Origin: UBA11400 sp964473555
GTDB lineage: Bacteria > Bacteroidota > Rhodothermia > Balneolales > HLUCCA01
Assembly (NCBI GenBank): GCA_964473555.1
Contig: CAYYPL010000002.1
Span: 248,001-312,000 of the forward strand
Direction of reading: 5' to 3'
DNA length: 64,000 nucleotides
Shown: positions 54,530-62,524 of the stretch, piece after piece
Numbering within the stretch: the first letter of the stretch is position 1
Layout: each line of letters opens with the position of its first letter
Made by a program: the position numbers and the translations under genes
The notes under the pieces: generated by a model
What the model saw: the letters and a program-made list of their open reading frames with translations, nothing else
Told to the model about the DNA's origin: nothing
Databases searched by the model: none

Positions 54530-54655
54530 TCTATGTAAAAAGGCTGGAATCGATGTTCACTTTTTTGTTGCAATTCCAGCTTAACCCGATGTTTTTCCCC
54601 TCTTATAAAAAGGGTCGTCAATGTTTATTTCCGCTTATAAAAAGGCTGTAATCAA
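54530..54655. repeat. Degenerate ~34-bp repeat array, right part
   Basis: Three clear units (cores at 54537, 54607 and 54639) and a weaker one in between continue the motif of 53506-53745 on the other side of the secreted-protein gene. The 70-bp step between the first two equals two 35-bp periods. Two eroded units may also lie at 56581-56640. Confidence 0.65.
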
Positions 54656-54745
54656 CGATTTTGATATACACAAATTTCACAACGAAAGTATTTGACCGGT
54701 TTGGGCTGTGGTCTTACATTCTGGTAAACATACAAATTCTCTCGG

Positions 54746-54781
54746 AAGGGCAATCGGTGGAAACTGGTTCGCCCTTTTTTT
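54746..54781 (+). terminator. Probable terminator in cargo region
   Basis: The stem gggc...gccc with inner weak pairs is followed by seven Ts. It would end forward transcription from the cargo gene side. Confidence 0.5.
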
Positions 54782-54796
54782 ATGCAAGAATACTTT

Positions 54797-55042
54797 TTAT
54801 TCATTCCATTCAACGGGTGGCAGATAATCGGTCTTCTTCAGGATATTATGATACTTCTTTCTTTCGGGGGTTTCTTTATCGTTGGTCAAATATGGTAGTT
54901 GAAACGGTATCCCACAATTCATAATCCAGTTGTATTCATCCTGTGTTAGTCTGCCATATTGGTATGCTTTCAAGAAAATAGCATCAGGAAATGATACGTT
55001 ATCAAGTTGTAACTGGTCTAATCGTTTGTGTTGTGCTTTCAT
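54797..55042 (-). CDS. Small hypothetical protein
   Basis: An 81-residue ORF with a plausible amino acid make-up (LDNVSFPDAIFLKAYQYGRLTQDEYNWIMNCG, then a charged tail ending PPVEWNE). There is no signal peptide, transmembrane segment or known domain. It is downstream of the zinc-ribbon protein gene on the same strand. Forward-frame ORFs over the same bases look less protein-like. Confidence 0.5.
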   Translation of the reverse strand: MKAQHKRLDQLQLDNVSFPDAIFLKAYQYGRLTQDEYNWIMNCGIPFQLPYLTNDKETPERKKYHNILKKTDYLPPVEWNE

Positions 55043-55146
55043 AGTGGGTGGGGCTGTTTGACTATGTTCACTTCAAGTATTTATTTTTTTATTGCTTTTA
55101 TATAGCAATGTTTTTATTAAACATTTATTTATTATCTGTGCGTTAT

Positions 55147-55842
55147 TTAAGTATCATAAACATAACAGCATATACACCCAGTGCGCCTGCTACAGTTTTG
55201 AATTGGAATTCTAGGGTTCTTAATTTCTGTATTTAATGATACCCATTTATTCTTTATTAGCATAGATTCTGGACAGTCGTGTGTTTGTAGAATTTCAACC
55301 TTTTTTGCAATACCATCCCTTTTTACTCTATTCAACTCTACCATTACAATTGCTTTGCGAATATGATAAGTACTCTTGCCTTCGCTTATAAGCACCCCCG
55401 CCATTTTAAAGTATAGATCTGTTTGGAAAGCATCATCATTATTTAATGCTGCTTTTCTTAATTCATTATTTAATACAAACCAAATAAAATCAACATCATT
55501 TCCAGTATATTTTTTGTATTGTTTTTTATAATCTGATATAACAATACCCGTACCATAAGTATTATTTTTTAGTGCATGGTATATAATACTAAATACCTCT
55601 TTCTGTTCTTCGTCTACAATATATTTTTTTTCTGTAATACTGTGCTGTCTTATATAAAATTTATTTTTACAAGCTTTACATGTTCCGGATTCTTTGGGTA
55701 TTTCTTCAATTATTGAACTACAAGAAGGGCACATCGATTTATTAATATCTACTCTACCCTTAATGGGTAGAGAATCATCTACGTGTTGATTTTCTTTTTT
55801 AGTAGTAAATTTATCTATTAAATTGCTGATAAAACTTTTCAT
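55147..55842 (-). CDS. Zinc-ribbon protein of unknown function
   Basis: A 231-residue protein. Residues ~38-65 form a zinc ribbon of two CxxC pairs (MCPSCSSIIEEI and GTCKACKNKF). The rest is mostly helical (EVFSIIYHALKNNTYGTGIVISDYKKQY; TYHIRKAIVMVELNRVKRDGIAKKVEIL) and ends with a Cys-rich tail (RRTGCICCYVYD). I do not recognise the family. Composition is AT-rich, as expected of recently moved cargo. Confidence 0.7.
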   Translation of the reverse strand: MKSFISNLIDKFTTKKENQHVDDSLPIKGRVDINKSMCPSCSSIIEEIPKESGTCKACKNKFYIRQHSITEKKYIVDEEQKEVFSIIYHALKNNTYGTGIVISDYKKQYKKYTGNDVDFIWFVLNNELRKAALNNDDAFQTDLYFKMAGVLISEGKSTYHIRKAIVMVELNRVKRDGIAKKVEILQTHDCPESMLIKNKWVSLNTEIKNPRIPIQNCSRRTGCICCYVYDT

Positions 55843-56034
55843 ATAGTATTAGTCTAAAATCTGTTTTATTCCATTCAGTATATTATTTTCAGCTTCGCGA
55901 GTAGATAAACATGTTCGCTCTTCTCTTTTACTCTGATTCCAAATCAACTGAGTATCTTAATTGCCAGTGCTGAAGTTCCAATTACCACCGATACTCTTGG
56001 TTTTGATTACTATAGTGCCAGTAAAAATAATAGC

Positions 56035-56262
56035 CTAATTATTTTTATAAATCAATAAAATACAATCTTGATTAAAATCTTGGTTTATTGTGATTTTACT
56101 TTTACGTTTCCAGTTATAGTATTCATCCCGTGTGAATGTTTGCTTTGTGCCGTTGCTGGTGACTTTGACTTTTTTGTCTGCGTACATGATAGCAACATAC
56201 AACGTCAACGGCTGAATCCTGTTCAATTCAATACTTTCTATTCGTTTACTAAGCTTCTGCAT
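56035..56262 (-). CDS. Small hypothetical protein
   Basis: A 75-residue ORF overlapping the end of the upstream small gene by 14 bases. It starts with a helical, charged segment (MQKLSKRIESIELNRIQPL) and then beta-like strands with several Lys residues (KVKVTSNGTKQTFTRDEYYNWKRKSK). No domain is recognised. It seems to be the last gene of the element's replication operon. Confidence 0.5.
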   Translation of the reverse strand: MQKLSKRIESIELNRIQPLTLYVAIMYADKKVKVTSNGTKQTFTRDEYYNWKRKSKITINQDFNQDCILLIYKNN

Positions 56263-56524
56263 AGTTGTCGGGTGGCAAAAATGTTGGCATTATTAGTTTT
56301 GGGGTTTGCTCCATTGCCGTAATACGTTCTTCCAGTTCGGATACCTCTGTCAACTTCGCGTAGCTATTGGCAATGGTTGAAAGTGAATTGATTGCCCTGA
56401 TTCGTTGGTCTGTGTCATTGGCATCATTCATATAAATACGCTCCAATTCGATTACTGCCGTGCTTATGGTTGCCCTTAGTTCTCCAAGTGTCAACGGTTT
56501 GCGTGTTCGTCGTTTTAGTGCCAT
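56249..56524 (-). CDS. Small helical phage-like protein
   Basis: A 91-residue protein with a basic start (MALKRRTRKPLTLGELRATI) and long helices (ELERIYMNDANDTDQRIRAINSLSTIANSYAKLTEVSELEERITAMEQ). Small proteins of this look often occur beside DNA-packaging genes in phages, but no terminase large subunit is present here. The family is not certain. Confidence 0.55.
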   Translation of the reverse strand: MALKRRTRKPLTLGELRATISTAVIELERIYMNDANDTDQRIRAINSLSTIANSYAKLTEVSELEERITAMEQTPKLIMPTFLPPDNYAEA

Positions 56525-56670
56525 TGGATACCCTCCTAACTTGTTAGTTTTGTATAAAGATAACCGTTTTTATAGGGGGCACAAAAAACGGCTTCCATAT
56601 TTGCCCTGTATCGCGTCAAAAATAAAAAGTGGTGTCAGTGTTCGCCTCAATTGGTTTAGTATTGCCTGTT

Positions 56671-57870
56671 TCATCCTGTGCGCTTTCTCCATGTATCAAC
56701 GGATAATGGTTCGGGCTGTGCTTCATCCGGTTTGAATGAGTAATCTATATTAGCCCCTAATTCACGTTGAATCAGTAGCAACATTTCATTGTATTCGGTT
56801 GTCCTTTCATCAGGTGGCTCGATTGTGTCCCAGTCTGAAGGATAACCTCTTTCGTCAAAGATTTCGCCTGTATAAGGGTTAACTCCGTGGGGGTAGGGGT
56901 TCGGGTCGGGTTGTCGCTTTCGGGTCGCTGTACGGGGCTTAAACTCCCATCTGCCGAATTCGTGGCTGTATCGTTGATAAGGGTCTGAAATGCAATTTGA
57001 ATGAATCTCACTTTTTGGAAGGATGTTTGAATAAATCCATTGTTCGGCTTCACTTTGTGGGACTCCGAAAGAATTCAGATAATTACTTAAAAACAAAATT
57101 GAATGGTGCATACTCCGGGGCTGGAAGTTGAAGCCTTTTCGCCTTGTCATGTTTACGGCCAATTCGAATACACTTTCATACGATTGCCCTGACAGATTCC
57201 GGTCGGCTCGCTTTGATTGTTTTGGTTTCTCCCGGGGTAATCTGTCGTAAATACTGAAGTCCTGTTTGTACTTTGCTTCAGGGTCATAGGTCAAAAAACG
57301 CAACTGCGCGGGATTACTCCCTTTTGAAATATCCAACTTAGCCCCCTCAATGTCGAAGTCTTTTAACAGCCCGGCAAAGTCCACTTTCATTTGCTCGAAG
57401 TATTCTTTTTGTTTGTCGGGGTCTGCAATCTTAAGTAGTGCCATAACCCCGGAAGCTGAAACACTTAAGGCCGAATAGAAAACAGACTTCACGTTGATAA
57501 GGTTATCCCTGAAGGCTTCCCATTGTGCCGGGGTTGTGGATAGGTCGCTATCAAAGTCAATACAGACAATACCTGTCTTTGAAACAATGTTTTCCGCTTT
57601 ATGACCGCCTTCACATACTGCGCCAAAAATAAAGGCTGGTAGTTTCCCCTTCAGTGGGGCTTTGCAAGTGTCTTTAATCTGTTTCGCGCCCTCAGTGTCA
57701 CCTTCCATCAGGCGGGACTGTATCAGGGCTTCAGCGCCCCGAATCTCCTTAATCAGGGGCTTATTCTTTACCGGGTTTCGGATAGCTTCAAACGCCTGTT
57801 TTAATGTGCAGACATTAGGGGGCTTTGAGTAGTGGGGAATGAATGAAATTCGGGTATTCAGTATGTCCAT
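56671..57870 (-). CDS. VirE N-terminal/BT4734-like replication protein
   Basis: A 399-residue protein. Residues ~10-240 resemble the BT4734/VirE-N domain (LKQAFEAIRNP near the start; IVCIDFDSDL; SVFYSALSVSASGVMALLKI; KLDISKGSNPAQLRFLTYDPE), thought to be primase-like in mobile elements of the FCB group. The C-terminal part is helical and Arg/Pro-rich. It lies downstream of the RepA-like ATPase, with the iteron-like repeats between them, so together they look like a replication module. Confidence 0.75.
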   Translation of the reverse strand: MDILNTRISFIPHYSKPPNVCTLKQAFEAIRNPVKNKPLIKEIRGAEALIQSRLMEGDTEGAKQIKDTCKAPLKGKLPAFIFGAVCEGGHKAENIVSKTGIVCIDFDSDLSTTPAQWEAFRDNLINVKSVFYSALSVSASGVMALLKIADPDKQKEYFEQMKVDFAGLLKDFDIEGAKLDISKGSNPAQLRFLTYDPEAKYKQDFSIYDRLPREKPKQSKRADRNLSGQSYESVFELAVNMTRRKGFNFQPRSMHHSILFLSNYLNSFGVPQSEAEQWIYSNILPKSEIHSNCISDPYQRYSHEFGRWEFKPRTATRKRQPDPNPYPHGVNPYTGEIFDERGYPSDWDTIEPPDERTTEYNEMLLLIQRELGANIDYSFKPDEAQPEPLSVDTWRKRTG

Positions 57871-57900
57871 TGTATTACTTTCACCCCGCTTTAATACTTA

Positions 57901-58075
57901 GTCGGTTAGTTAGCGCCTTAATATAGGCGCTTAACCCACTAAACGAGTAGTCGGTTAATAGGTCGGTTAACCCACTAAACGAGTTTAAAAACGTGGTTTC
58001 TGTTAGACTGAGTGGGGTAGGGTGTTTCTCAGTAGGTCGGTTAACCCCTGTTAGCCCAGTACCCCTTAACCCAGT
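57901..58075. other. Iteron-like repeats, candidate replication origin
   Basis: In the 218-bp gap between the primase-like and RepA-like genes, ttaacccactaaacgag occurs exactly twice (57931 and 57967, 36 bp apart). The phrase taggtcggttaaccc recurs at 57959 and 58033. A 7-bp inverted pair agcgcct/aggcgct lies at 57912-57931, and further ttaaccc words follow. A 17-bp motif at 57987-58003 (aaaaacgyggtttctgt) reappears near attR. Confidence 0.55.
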
Positions 58076-58088
58076 TTAAAAAAGCCTA

Positions 58089-59171
58089 TTATTCAGCATC
58101 GTTTCCCCCTTCAATTTTCAGGGTATAAAACGCGTTCGGGCTTCGCTCTTTTCCGTGGTGGATTAAGTACCCTTCATTCGCATAGTATGTTTTGAAGGTC
58201 TTCGCTTTGGATTGTCCGATAGCATCGTAATGCTTCCCTACTGCCAGTACAATTTGTTCAATCAGTTCGGAATTAGTGAACCGTTCTCCCTTCCCGGCAA
58301 TCTCCTGAATTATCTGCCTATGTTTGTACGGGTCTAAGTCTTCAGGTGTCACCCGGATACCTTTCGCGCGGTCTTCCTCTTTCTGTTTCCATCCCTCAAC
58401 CACTTCCGGAAGTCCTTCAGCGTTTACAAGGAAGCCAAAAGGTTGAAACTCCTTGTCCCGGCTGTATTCAACTTCAACTTTTGAAACGTCCGTTTTTGGC
58501 TCTCTCTCAACCGATACCGTTGTTTCTGCCTTGTTGATTAGTTCCGTGCCAACGTGTCCCCGTGCGTTTTTGTCCCCTTTGTTTTGGTGCAATACGGTTA
58601 TGATGTGAATCTGATATTCCTCAGTCCATCGTAAAAGGTCATCCGCGATTAATGTCGCTTCGCCTTCATCGTTTATCGACTTTATCAGGTCTTTTATTCC
58701 ATCTATAACCAAAAGCCCTAAATCAGGGGTTGAATGAATCAGGTGTTCAATCGCTTCATGTCTTTCGTGGTATAGTAACGTCCTGAAGCAATAAACATCA
58801 AAGTTATCCGGTATCGAATTACTTCCTAATAACCTCAGAACCCGTTTTCCGACTCTCCGAACGTGGTATTCACCTTGTTCGGTATCAACAAAGATTACCC
58901 TGTCTTTACCGGGTGGAAGGCATCCCTCAAAGATTCCGTTTGAACCCAACGCCCCGGCCATTCCTAAAGTAGTGAGAAACGTTTTCTTTGATTTCGCTTT
59001 CCCGATCAAAAGACTGAAGTTACCTATTGTCCCGAATATCATTCCGTTTACCTTAAGGGCAACTGGTGGGGGTGGAAGGTCTTTACTTAAGTCCACTTTC
59101 CGGGCTTTGACCTTTTCGCTCAGTTCCGGGTCAATCGGGTCAAAGTCATAGTTTTCAGGTATTGATTTCAT
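58089..59171 (-). CDS. RepA-like AAA ATPase/helicase
   Basis: A 360-residue RecA-fold ATPase of the AAA_25/RepA type. Walker A is GKAKSKKT (residues 57-64), Walker B is LGLLVIDGIKDL, and a switch His lies in ITVLHQNKG. RepA-type hexamers unwind plasmid DNA at iteron origins. A C-terminal winged-helix-like segment (FTNSELIEQIVLAVGKHYDAIGQSKAKTFKTYYANEGYLIHHG) may bind DNA. It overlaps the upstream small gene by four bases (ATGA), so both are co-translated. Confidence 0.82.
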   Translation of the reverse strand: MKSIPENYDFDPIDPELSEKVKARKVDLSKDLPPPPVALKVNGMIFGTIGNFSLLIGKAKSKKTFLTTLGMAGALGSNGIFEGCLPPGKDRVIFVDTEQGEYHVRRVGKRVLRLLGSNSIPDNFDVYCFRTLLYHERHEAIEHLIHSTPDLGLLVIDGIKDLIKSINDEGEATLIADDLLRWTEEYQIHIITVLHQNKGDKNARGHVGTELINKAETTVSVEREPKTDVSKVEVEYSRDKEFQPFGFLVNAEGLPEVVEGWKQKEEDRAKGIRVTPEDLDPYKHRQIIQEIAGKGERFTNSELIEQIVLAVGKHYDAIGQSKAKTFKTYYANEGYLIHHGKERSPNAFYTLKIEGGNDAE

Positions 59172-59446
59172 TGTGTACCCCCTTCCTGATTGCCTTCCAA
59201 TTCATCAAAAAAGCTGTTTAGGAAGATTATTCTCACTTCAGGGCTGAAGGTCGTTTCTACGGCCTTTAATAGCCTGTAAAACGCGTCTAAGCTTCCAACG
59301 TTGGTACTGTATAGGGTTGCCATACTTCGGCCAAACTGCCGGGCTGTGTGGTGCAATTCGTTGTTGAAGTCGTTGGAATTGCTTAAATTGTCCGGTGTGC
59401 AATAAGGCCGTTTCGGGTTTCCGGGGCGGTCTTTTTTTTGTGTCAT
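59168..59446 (-). CDS. Small protein of the replication operon
   Basis: A 92-residue hydrophilic protein (KRPYCTPDNLSNSNDFNNEL; FYRLLKAVETTFSPEVRIIFLNSFFDELEG) with no known domain. Its start overlaps the HTH gene stop by four bases and its stop overlaps the RepA-like start. This double overlap supports that it is real. Confidence 0.65.
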   Translation of the reverse strand: MTQKKDRPGNPKRPYCTPDNLSNSNDFNNELHHTARQFGRSMATLYSTNVGSLDAFYRLLKAVETTFSPEVRIIFLNSFFDELEGNQEGGTQ

Positions 59447-59739
59447 ACAACGCCCCCCTGATTTACTTTGCCTTTGTTCAAATAGGCTTCCAGTTGCTCA
59501 ATGTCATACCGGATTGAACGCCCGTTCTGAGTGAAGGGAAGTTTGCCTGAATCCCTTAAGTATTGAAGGTGTCTTCTACTGCATTGCAGAAACTCAATCG
59601 TTTCATCAGTCGTTAACCAACGTTTGCGTGTGGCTTTTCGGATTGCCCCGGGTAGGGCTTCGTTTACTGTCTGTCGGACTGCTTCAGATACTATCTTTTG
59701 CAAGTCTTCGCGGGTGGGTATGAAAAATGTGTGTGTCAT
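59443..59739 (-). CDS. Excisionase-like helix-turn-helix protein
   Basis: A 98-residue protein. Residues 38-90 form an AlpA/Xis-type winged HTH (KRWLTTDETIEFLQCSRRHLQYLRDSGKLPFTQNGRSIRYDIEQLEAYL). Such proteins help excise integrated elements or switch on their operons. It leads the replication operon and overlaps the next gene by four bases. Confidence 0.8.
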   Translation of the reverse strand: MTHTFFIPTREDLQKIVSEAVRQTVNEALPGAIRKATRKRWLTTDETIEFLQCSRRHLQYLRDSGKLPFTQNGRSIRYDIEQLEAYLNKGKVNQGGVV

Positions 59740-59840
59740 AATTTTCAGCGTTTTGGTTTGTGGTTCGCTGAAAACTTAGCTTGACTTACAATTTTTCATG
59801 TTTTCCATTGGTGGGAAAGGTTTGAAAAGCCTTTCCAACA

Positions 59841-60905
59841 TCAAGAATTGTATATCCCTAAATATCTTTCAATAGTAGATTTTGATGGTGCATGAGATAA
59901 GTTATTTCGCTCCTTGAATTCATTTGAAGCGGTCTTATAGGCCTTGTTAGCTGACATTCCTTTTTTTACATACTCTAAATATTTATTGGCTATCCATTCT
60001 TTACTTTCATCGGAATGTAAGTTTTGGTTTGCTGTTATAAATTGAGAGATTGATTTTAATCTCCAATTCATAAAAACATCTTCAAGAATACTTTCAATCG
60101 CTATTACTGTCGATACAAGTTTAGCAGAAACTACAAGCAATGGGTCGCGTTTTTTTGTGAAGGTAATTATCCCATTCAAAGTAGGATTTATAATATCATC
60201 TCCTAAATAAGAGTGATTCAACATTTCATTAGTTAGCCTGTGATTTTCAATTAAATCAGACTTAGCGCCCGGTGCTATCAGGACTTCAAAAAACAATTTA
60301 ATTTGGTGGTTTTTCTCGGTAAAATAGTTTGTTCTCGCTTTAATTTCTTCAATAGAATATTCGGAAGTATCACCCTTTAGCGTTGCTATTTCTCCCTCAT
60401 AATAGAACACTTTCAAGACATTGATAATCTCTGAATTTATTTTTTCAATACCTTCGATTTGGCGTTTGATTTGATTCAAAAGGGTATCTCTGTAAGCAGA
60501 TATAAATGGTATTTTTTCAGCGTTAACTTTTTGATTATGCTTGATACTAAATAGCTTCAGAACTGCTTCATATTCATCTTTATTTATTGAATAGTTGTAG
60601 AATAGTTTATTAATGAAGTTGAATTCAGGTCTTAGGTATCCAGTTGGTTCTGTGACTGGTATTTCAATAATTCTATCCCCTAAATTTCGCTTTTCTTTTT
60701 CGCCTGTGGTTCTGATTGTGCTTTTAAATGAAATTGATTCTTTCATTCTAAAAACACTATTCCAATTGAAACCCGGGCTGAAATCCTTTTCTTTAGCTGT
60801 ATTCCATTCGTAGTAAAGCCCGAATTTCCCCACTGAATAACTGTACTTATCCGCGTGAATCGCTCCGAAATGTTTATTTAAATCGTCTAAGTTTAATTCA
60901 TCCAT
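59841..60905 (-). CDS. Unknown protein co-transcribed with the integrase
   Basis: A 354-residue, mostly helical protein with no signal or membrane segment. It begins one base after the integrase stop and so shares its transcript. It has a middle helical region (QIKRQIEGIEKINSEIINVLKVFYYEGEIATL) and ends with a possible HTH (SANKAYKTASNEFKERNNLSHAPSKSTIERYLGIY), suggesting DNA binding. I do not recognise the family. It could be an element regulator or cargo. Confidence 0.7.
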   Translation of the reverse strand: MDELNLDDLNKHFGAIHADKYSYSVGKFGLYYEWNTAKEKDFSPGFNWNSVFRMKESISFKSTIRTTGEKEKRNLGDRIIEIPVTEPTGYLRPEFNFINKLFYNYSINKDEYEAVLKLFSIKHNQKVNAEKIPFISAYRDTLLNQIKRQIEGIEKINSEIINVLKVFYYEGEIATLKGDTSEYSIEEIKARTNYFTEKNHQIKLFFEVLIAPGAKSDLIENHRLTNEMLNHSYLGDDIINPTLNGIITFTKKRDPLLVVSAKLVSTVIAIESILEDVFMNWRLKSISQFITANQNLHSDESKEWIANKYLEYVKKGMSANKAYKTASNEFKERNNLSHAPSKSTIERYLGIYNS

Positions 60906-60906
60906 A

Positions 60907-62127
60907 TCAAAAAACCTTTTTCATTGCTTTGTCTGCCAGTTCCTCAGATAAGCCTTTTAAATATTTGGCTGTGGTTTCAATCTTTGAGTGTCGAAGGGTC
61001 TGCATTAGTTCGTAAACATCTAAGCCCCTGACTGAAACAGCGTATTGTGCGAAGCTGTGCCGGGAAACGTGGAATGAAATGTTTTCATCAATCCCGGCCA
61101 TTCTTGCAATCAGTTTCAGCCCTGTTTCCCCGCCCGGCTCGACTTTCCCATTAGCCTGTGCGTTGTTACTGCTTATCGCTTTTCTGAGTTCGATAGGGTC
61201 TGAGTAATCGACTCCATTTTTCAGCAACGGGAAAATGTACTGATTGTCTTCACCACTGTATTGATGAAGTATGTTGCTTTGGTACTGGTTCAATTCTGTA
61301 CTGAAACCCTTTTTATTCTTATTCATCTGATAGCTAAGTTTCCCGTTTTTTACATTGCTCCATTTCAGGCAACAAATGTCACCGAAACGGATTCCCCCAC
61401 TGTAAAAGCTGAATAGAAACGCGTTCCTTACGTGCCATTCCCAACTGCCGGGCTTCAGGTCAAGGGCTTCAATCGTATTGATTTGTTCAATTGTGAGTTT
61501 CGTTTTTTGCTCAATTGGTCTGCGTGGTGGGACTTTAATCAAATCAACAGGGTTGCTTGTAATCAGGTAGGACTTCATACCCAGTTGAATGATTTTTCTG
61601 ATAGGTTCAAAATTCTTGTTTATGGTTGAATCATTGTTTGAATATTCCGTTCTAAGGAATTCAATAAAGCCCTGTAAAAAAGTACTATCGACATTTTTAA
61701 GGGGTAACTCCCGTTCCCCGTGGAATTCCTCAACCTTTTTCAATACGACTAACAGCGTTTTTGAAGCGTAATACTTTCGGGCTTTAATGTAATCATTGTG
61801 AAGTATTTCACCCAATTCGAAAAAATCCGCTTTCGCTGTGGTCTTTACTCTCTCCCTGATAGCCTTAGCGCTTTCGTTGCCCTGTTTCAGTAGTTCGTTG
61901 TGTGCGTTCTGTACCTCAATGCGTTTCAGCTTTAGGGTTTCATTCAGGGTTTTATAATTGTCGTGGCTTCGCCTGACTTCCTGATTAGTCGGATTCCAGT
62001 CTTTACTTTTGACAGAAACGCCCGTTGAAATGTATTTGTGTTTTCGATTGGAAGTAATCCGTAAGTAAATAGGGTTTTCCCCTAATCGGTTTTGTTTCTC
62101 CCTTAGAACAAAATTGAAAGTTGCCAT
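60907..62127 (-). CDS. Tyrosine recombinase/integrase
   Basis: A 406-residue integrase of the phage SAM-like type with an N-terminal arm-binding domain (FNFVLREKQNRLGENPIYLRIT). The catalytic set is visible: Arg247 in FYSGGIRFGDICCLKW, His353-x-x-Arg356 in SFHVSRHSFAQ, His380 in TLRHSKIE, and nucleophile Tyr389 in TAKYL. It sits about 200 bp inside the attR core with its start toward that end. It should integrate and excise the element at tRNA-fMet. Confidence 0.93.
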   Translation of the reverse strand: MATFNFVLREKQNRLGENPIYLRITSNRKHKYISTGVSVKSKDWNPTNQEVRRSHDNYKTLNETLKLKRIEVQNAHNELLKQGNESAKAIRERVKTTAKADFFELGEILHNDYIKARKYYASKTLLVVLKKVEEFHGERELPLKNVDSTFLQGFIEFLRTEYSNNDSTINKNFEPIRKIIQLGMKSYLITSNPVDLIKVPPRRPIEQKTKLTIEQINTIEALDLKPGSWEWHVRNAFLFSFYSGGIRFGDICCLKWSNVKNGKLSYQMNKNKKGFSTELNQYQSNILHQYSGEDNQYIFPLLKNGVDYSDPIELRKAISSNNAQANGKVEPGGETGLKLIARMAGIDENISFHVSRHSFAQYAVSVRGLDVYELMQTLRHSKIETTAKYLKGLSEELADKAMKKVF

Positions 62128-62187
62128 AATATTTGCCTGTTAATTCTCTCGGTCTTTTTGAGTCCAATATAACGCTACTTTTTAAAG

Positions 62188-62206
62188 GGTGAAACAATGG
62201 TGAAAC
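62188..62206 (+). promoter_or_regulatory. Putative integrase arm site, right
   Basis: GGTGAAACAATGGTGAAAC matches the left site with one change. It is located between the integrase start and attR, 118 bp from the core. Confidence 0.55.
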
Positions 62207-62261
62207 ATTTTTTGAAATTGGTTGCTTTTGGTGTGTTATTTGAATCCTACTTGATTATATT

Positions 62262-62278
62262 AAAAACGCGGTTTCTGT
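62262..62278 (+). repeat. 17-bp motif shared with the origin candidate
   Basis: aaaaacgcggtttctgt matches 57987-58003 at 16 of 17 bases in the same orientation. It could be a binding site for an element protein. Confidence 0.5.
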
Positions 62279-62323
62279 AATTCTGTGCGTAATATTTAGG
62301 CAATAGAATAACTCCTTTTGTAG

Positions 62324-62338
62324 TCCTGTCCCCGCCAC
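62324..62338 (+). other. attR core
   Basis: The second copy of the 15-bp tRNA 3' end. It has no tRNA body on its left, so it is not a tRNA gene. Confidence 0.85.
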
Positions 62339-62341
62339 TAT

Positions 62342-62375
62342 AAGGCTTGTGAGTTCTCTCACAGGCCTTTCTTGT
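62342..62375 (+). terminator. Original tRNA-fMet terminator, displaced by the element
   Basis: The stem aaggcttgtgag/ctcacaggcctt (12 bp, one G-U) is followed by a T-rich tail, starting four bases after the attR core. Before integration it would have followed the tRNA directly. The rest of 62376-62524 shows no gene. Confidence 0.75.
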
Positions 62376-62524
62376 TTTAGGTGAATACCTCAATGAACTT
62401 GAAATGGAAGTATTCGGAATTAGTACTTAAATTCCTCTGGATGCGAAAGAAATACGATATCAAGGAAATTTTTAATCTGCTTTCGCCGTTATTTCTACAA
62501 AAAATCCATTCAACGTTTCATTAG

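Noticed and set aside
53506..54655. CRISPR array
   Set aside because: Units are degenerate, without identical repeats or unique spacers of even length, and no cas gene is present.
54661..54924. 87-residue forward ORF in the island
   Set aside because: It crosses the hairpin with seven Ts and overlaps the more protein-like reverse ORF at 54797-55042.
53342..62323. Complete prophage
   Set aside because: No capsid, portal, tail, lysis or terminase large subunit gene is present; only the integration and replication modules resemble phage.
62324..62338. Second tRNA gene
   Set aside because: Only the 15-bp 3' end is present, with no D arm or anticodon arm; it is the attR copy.
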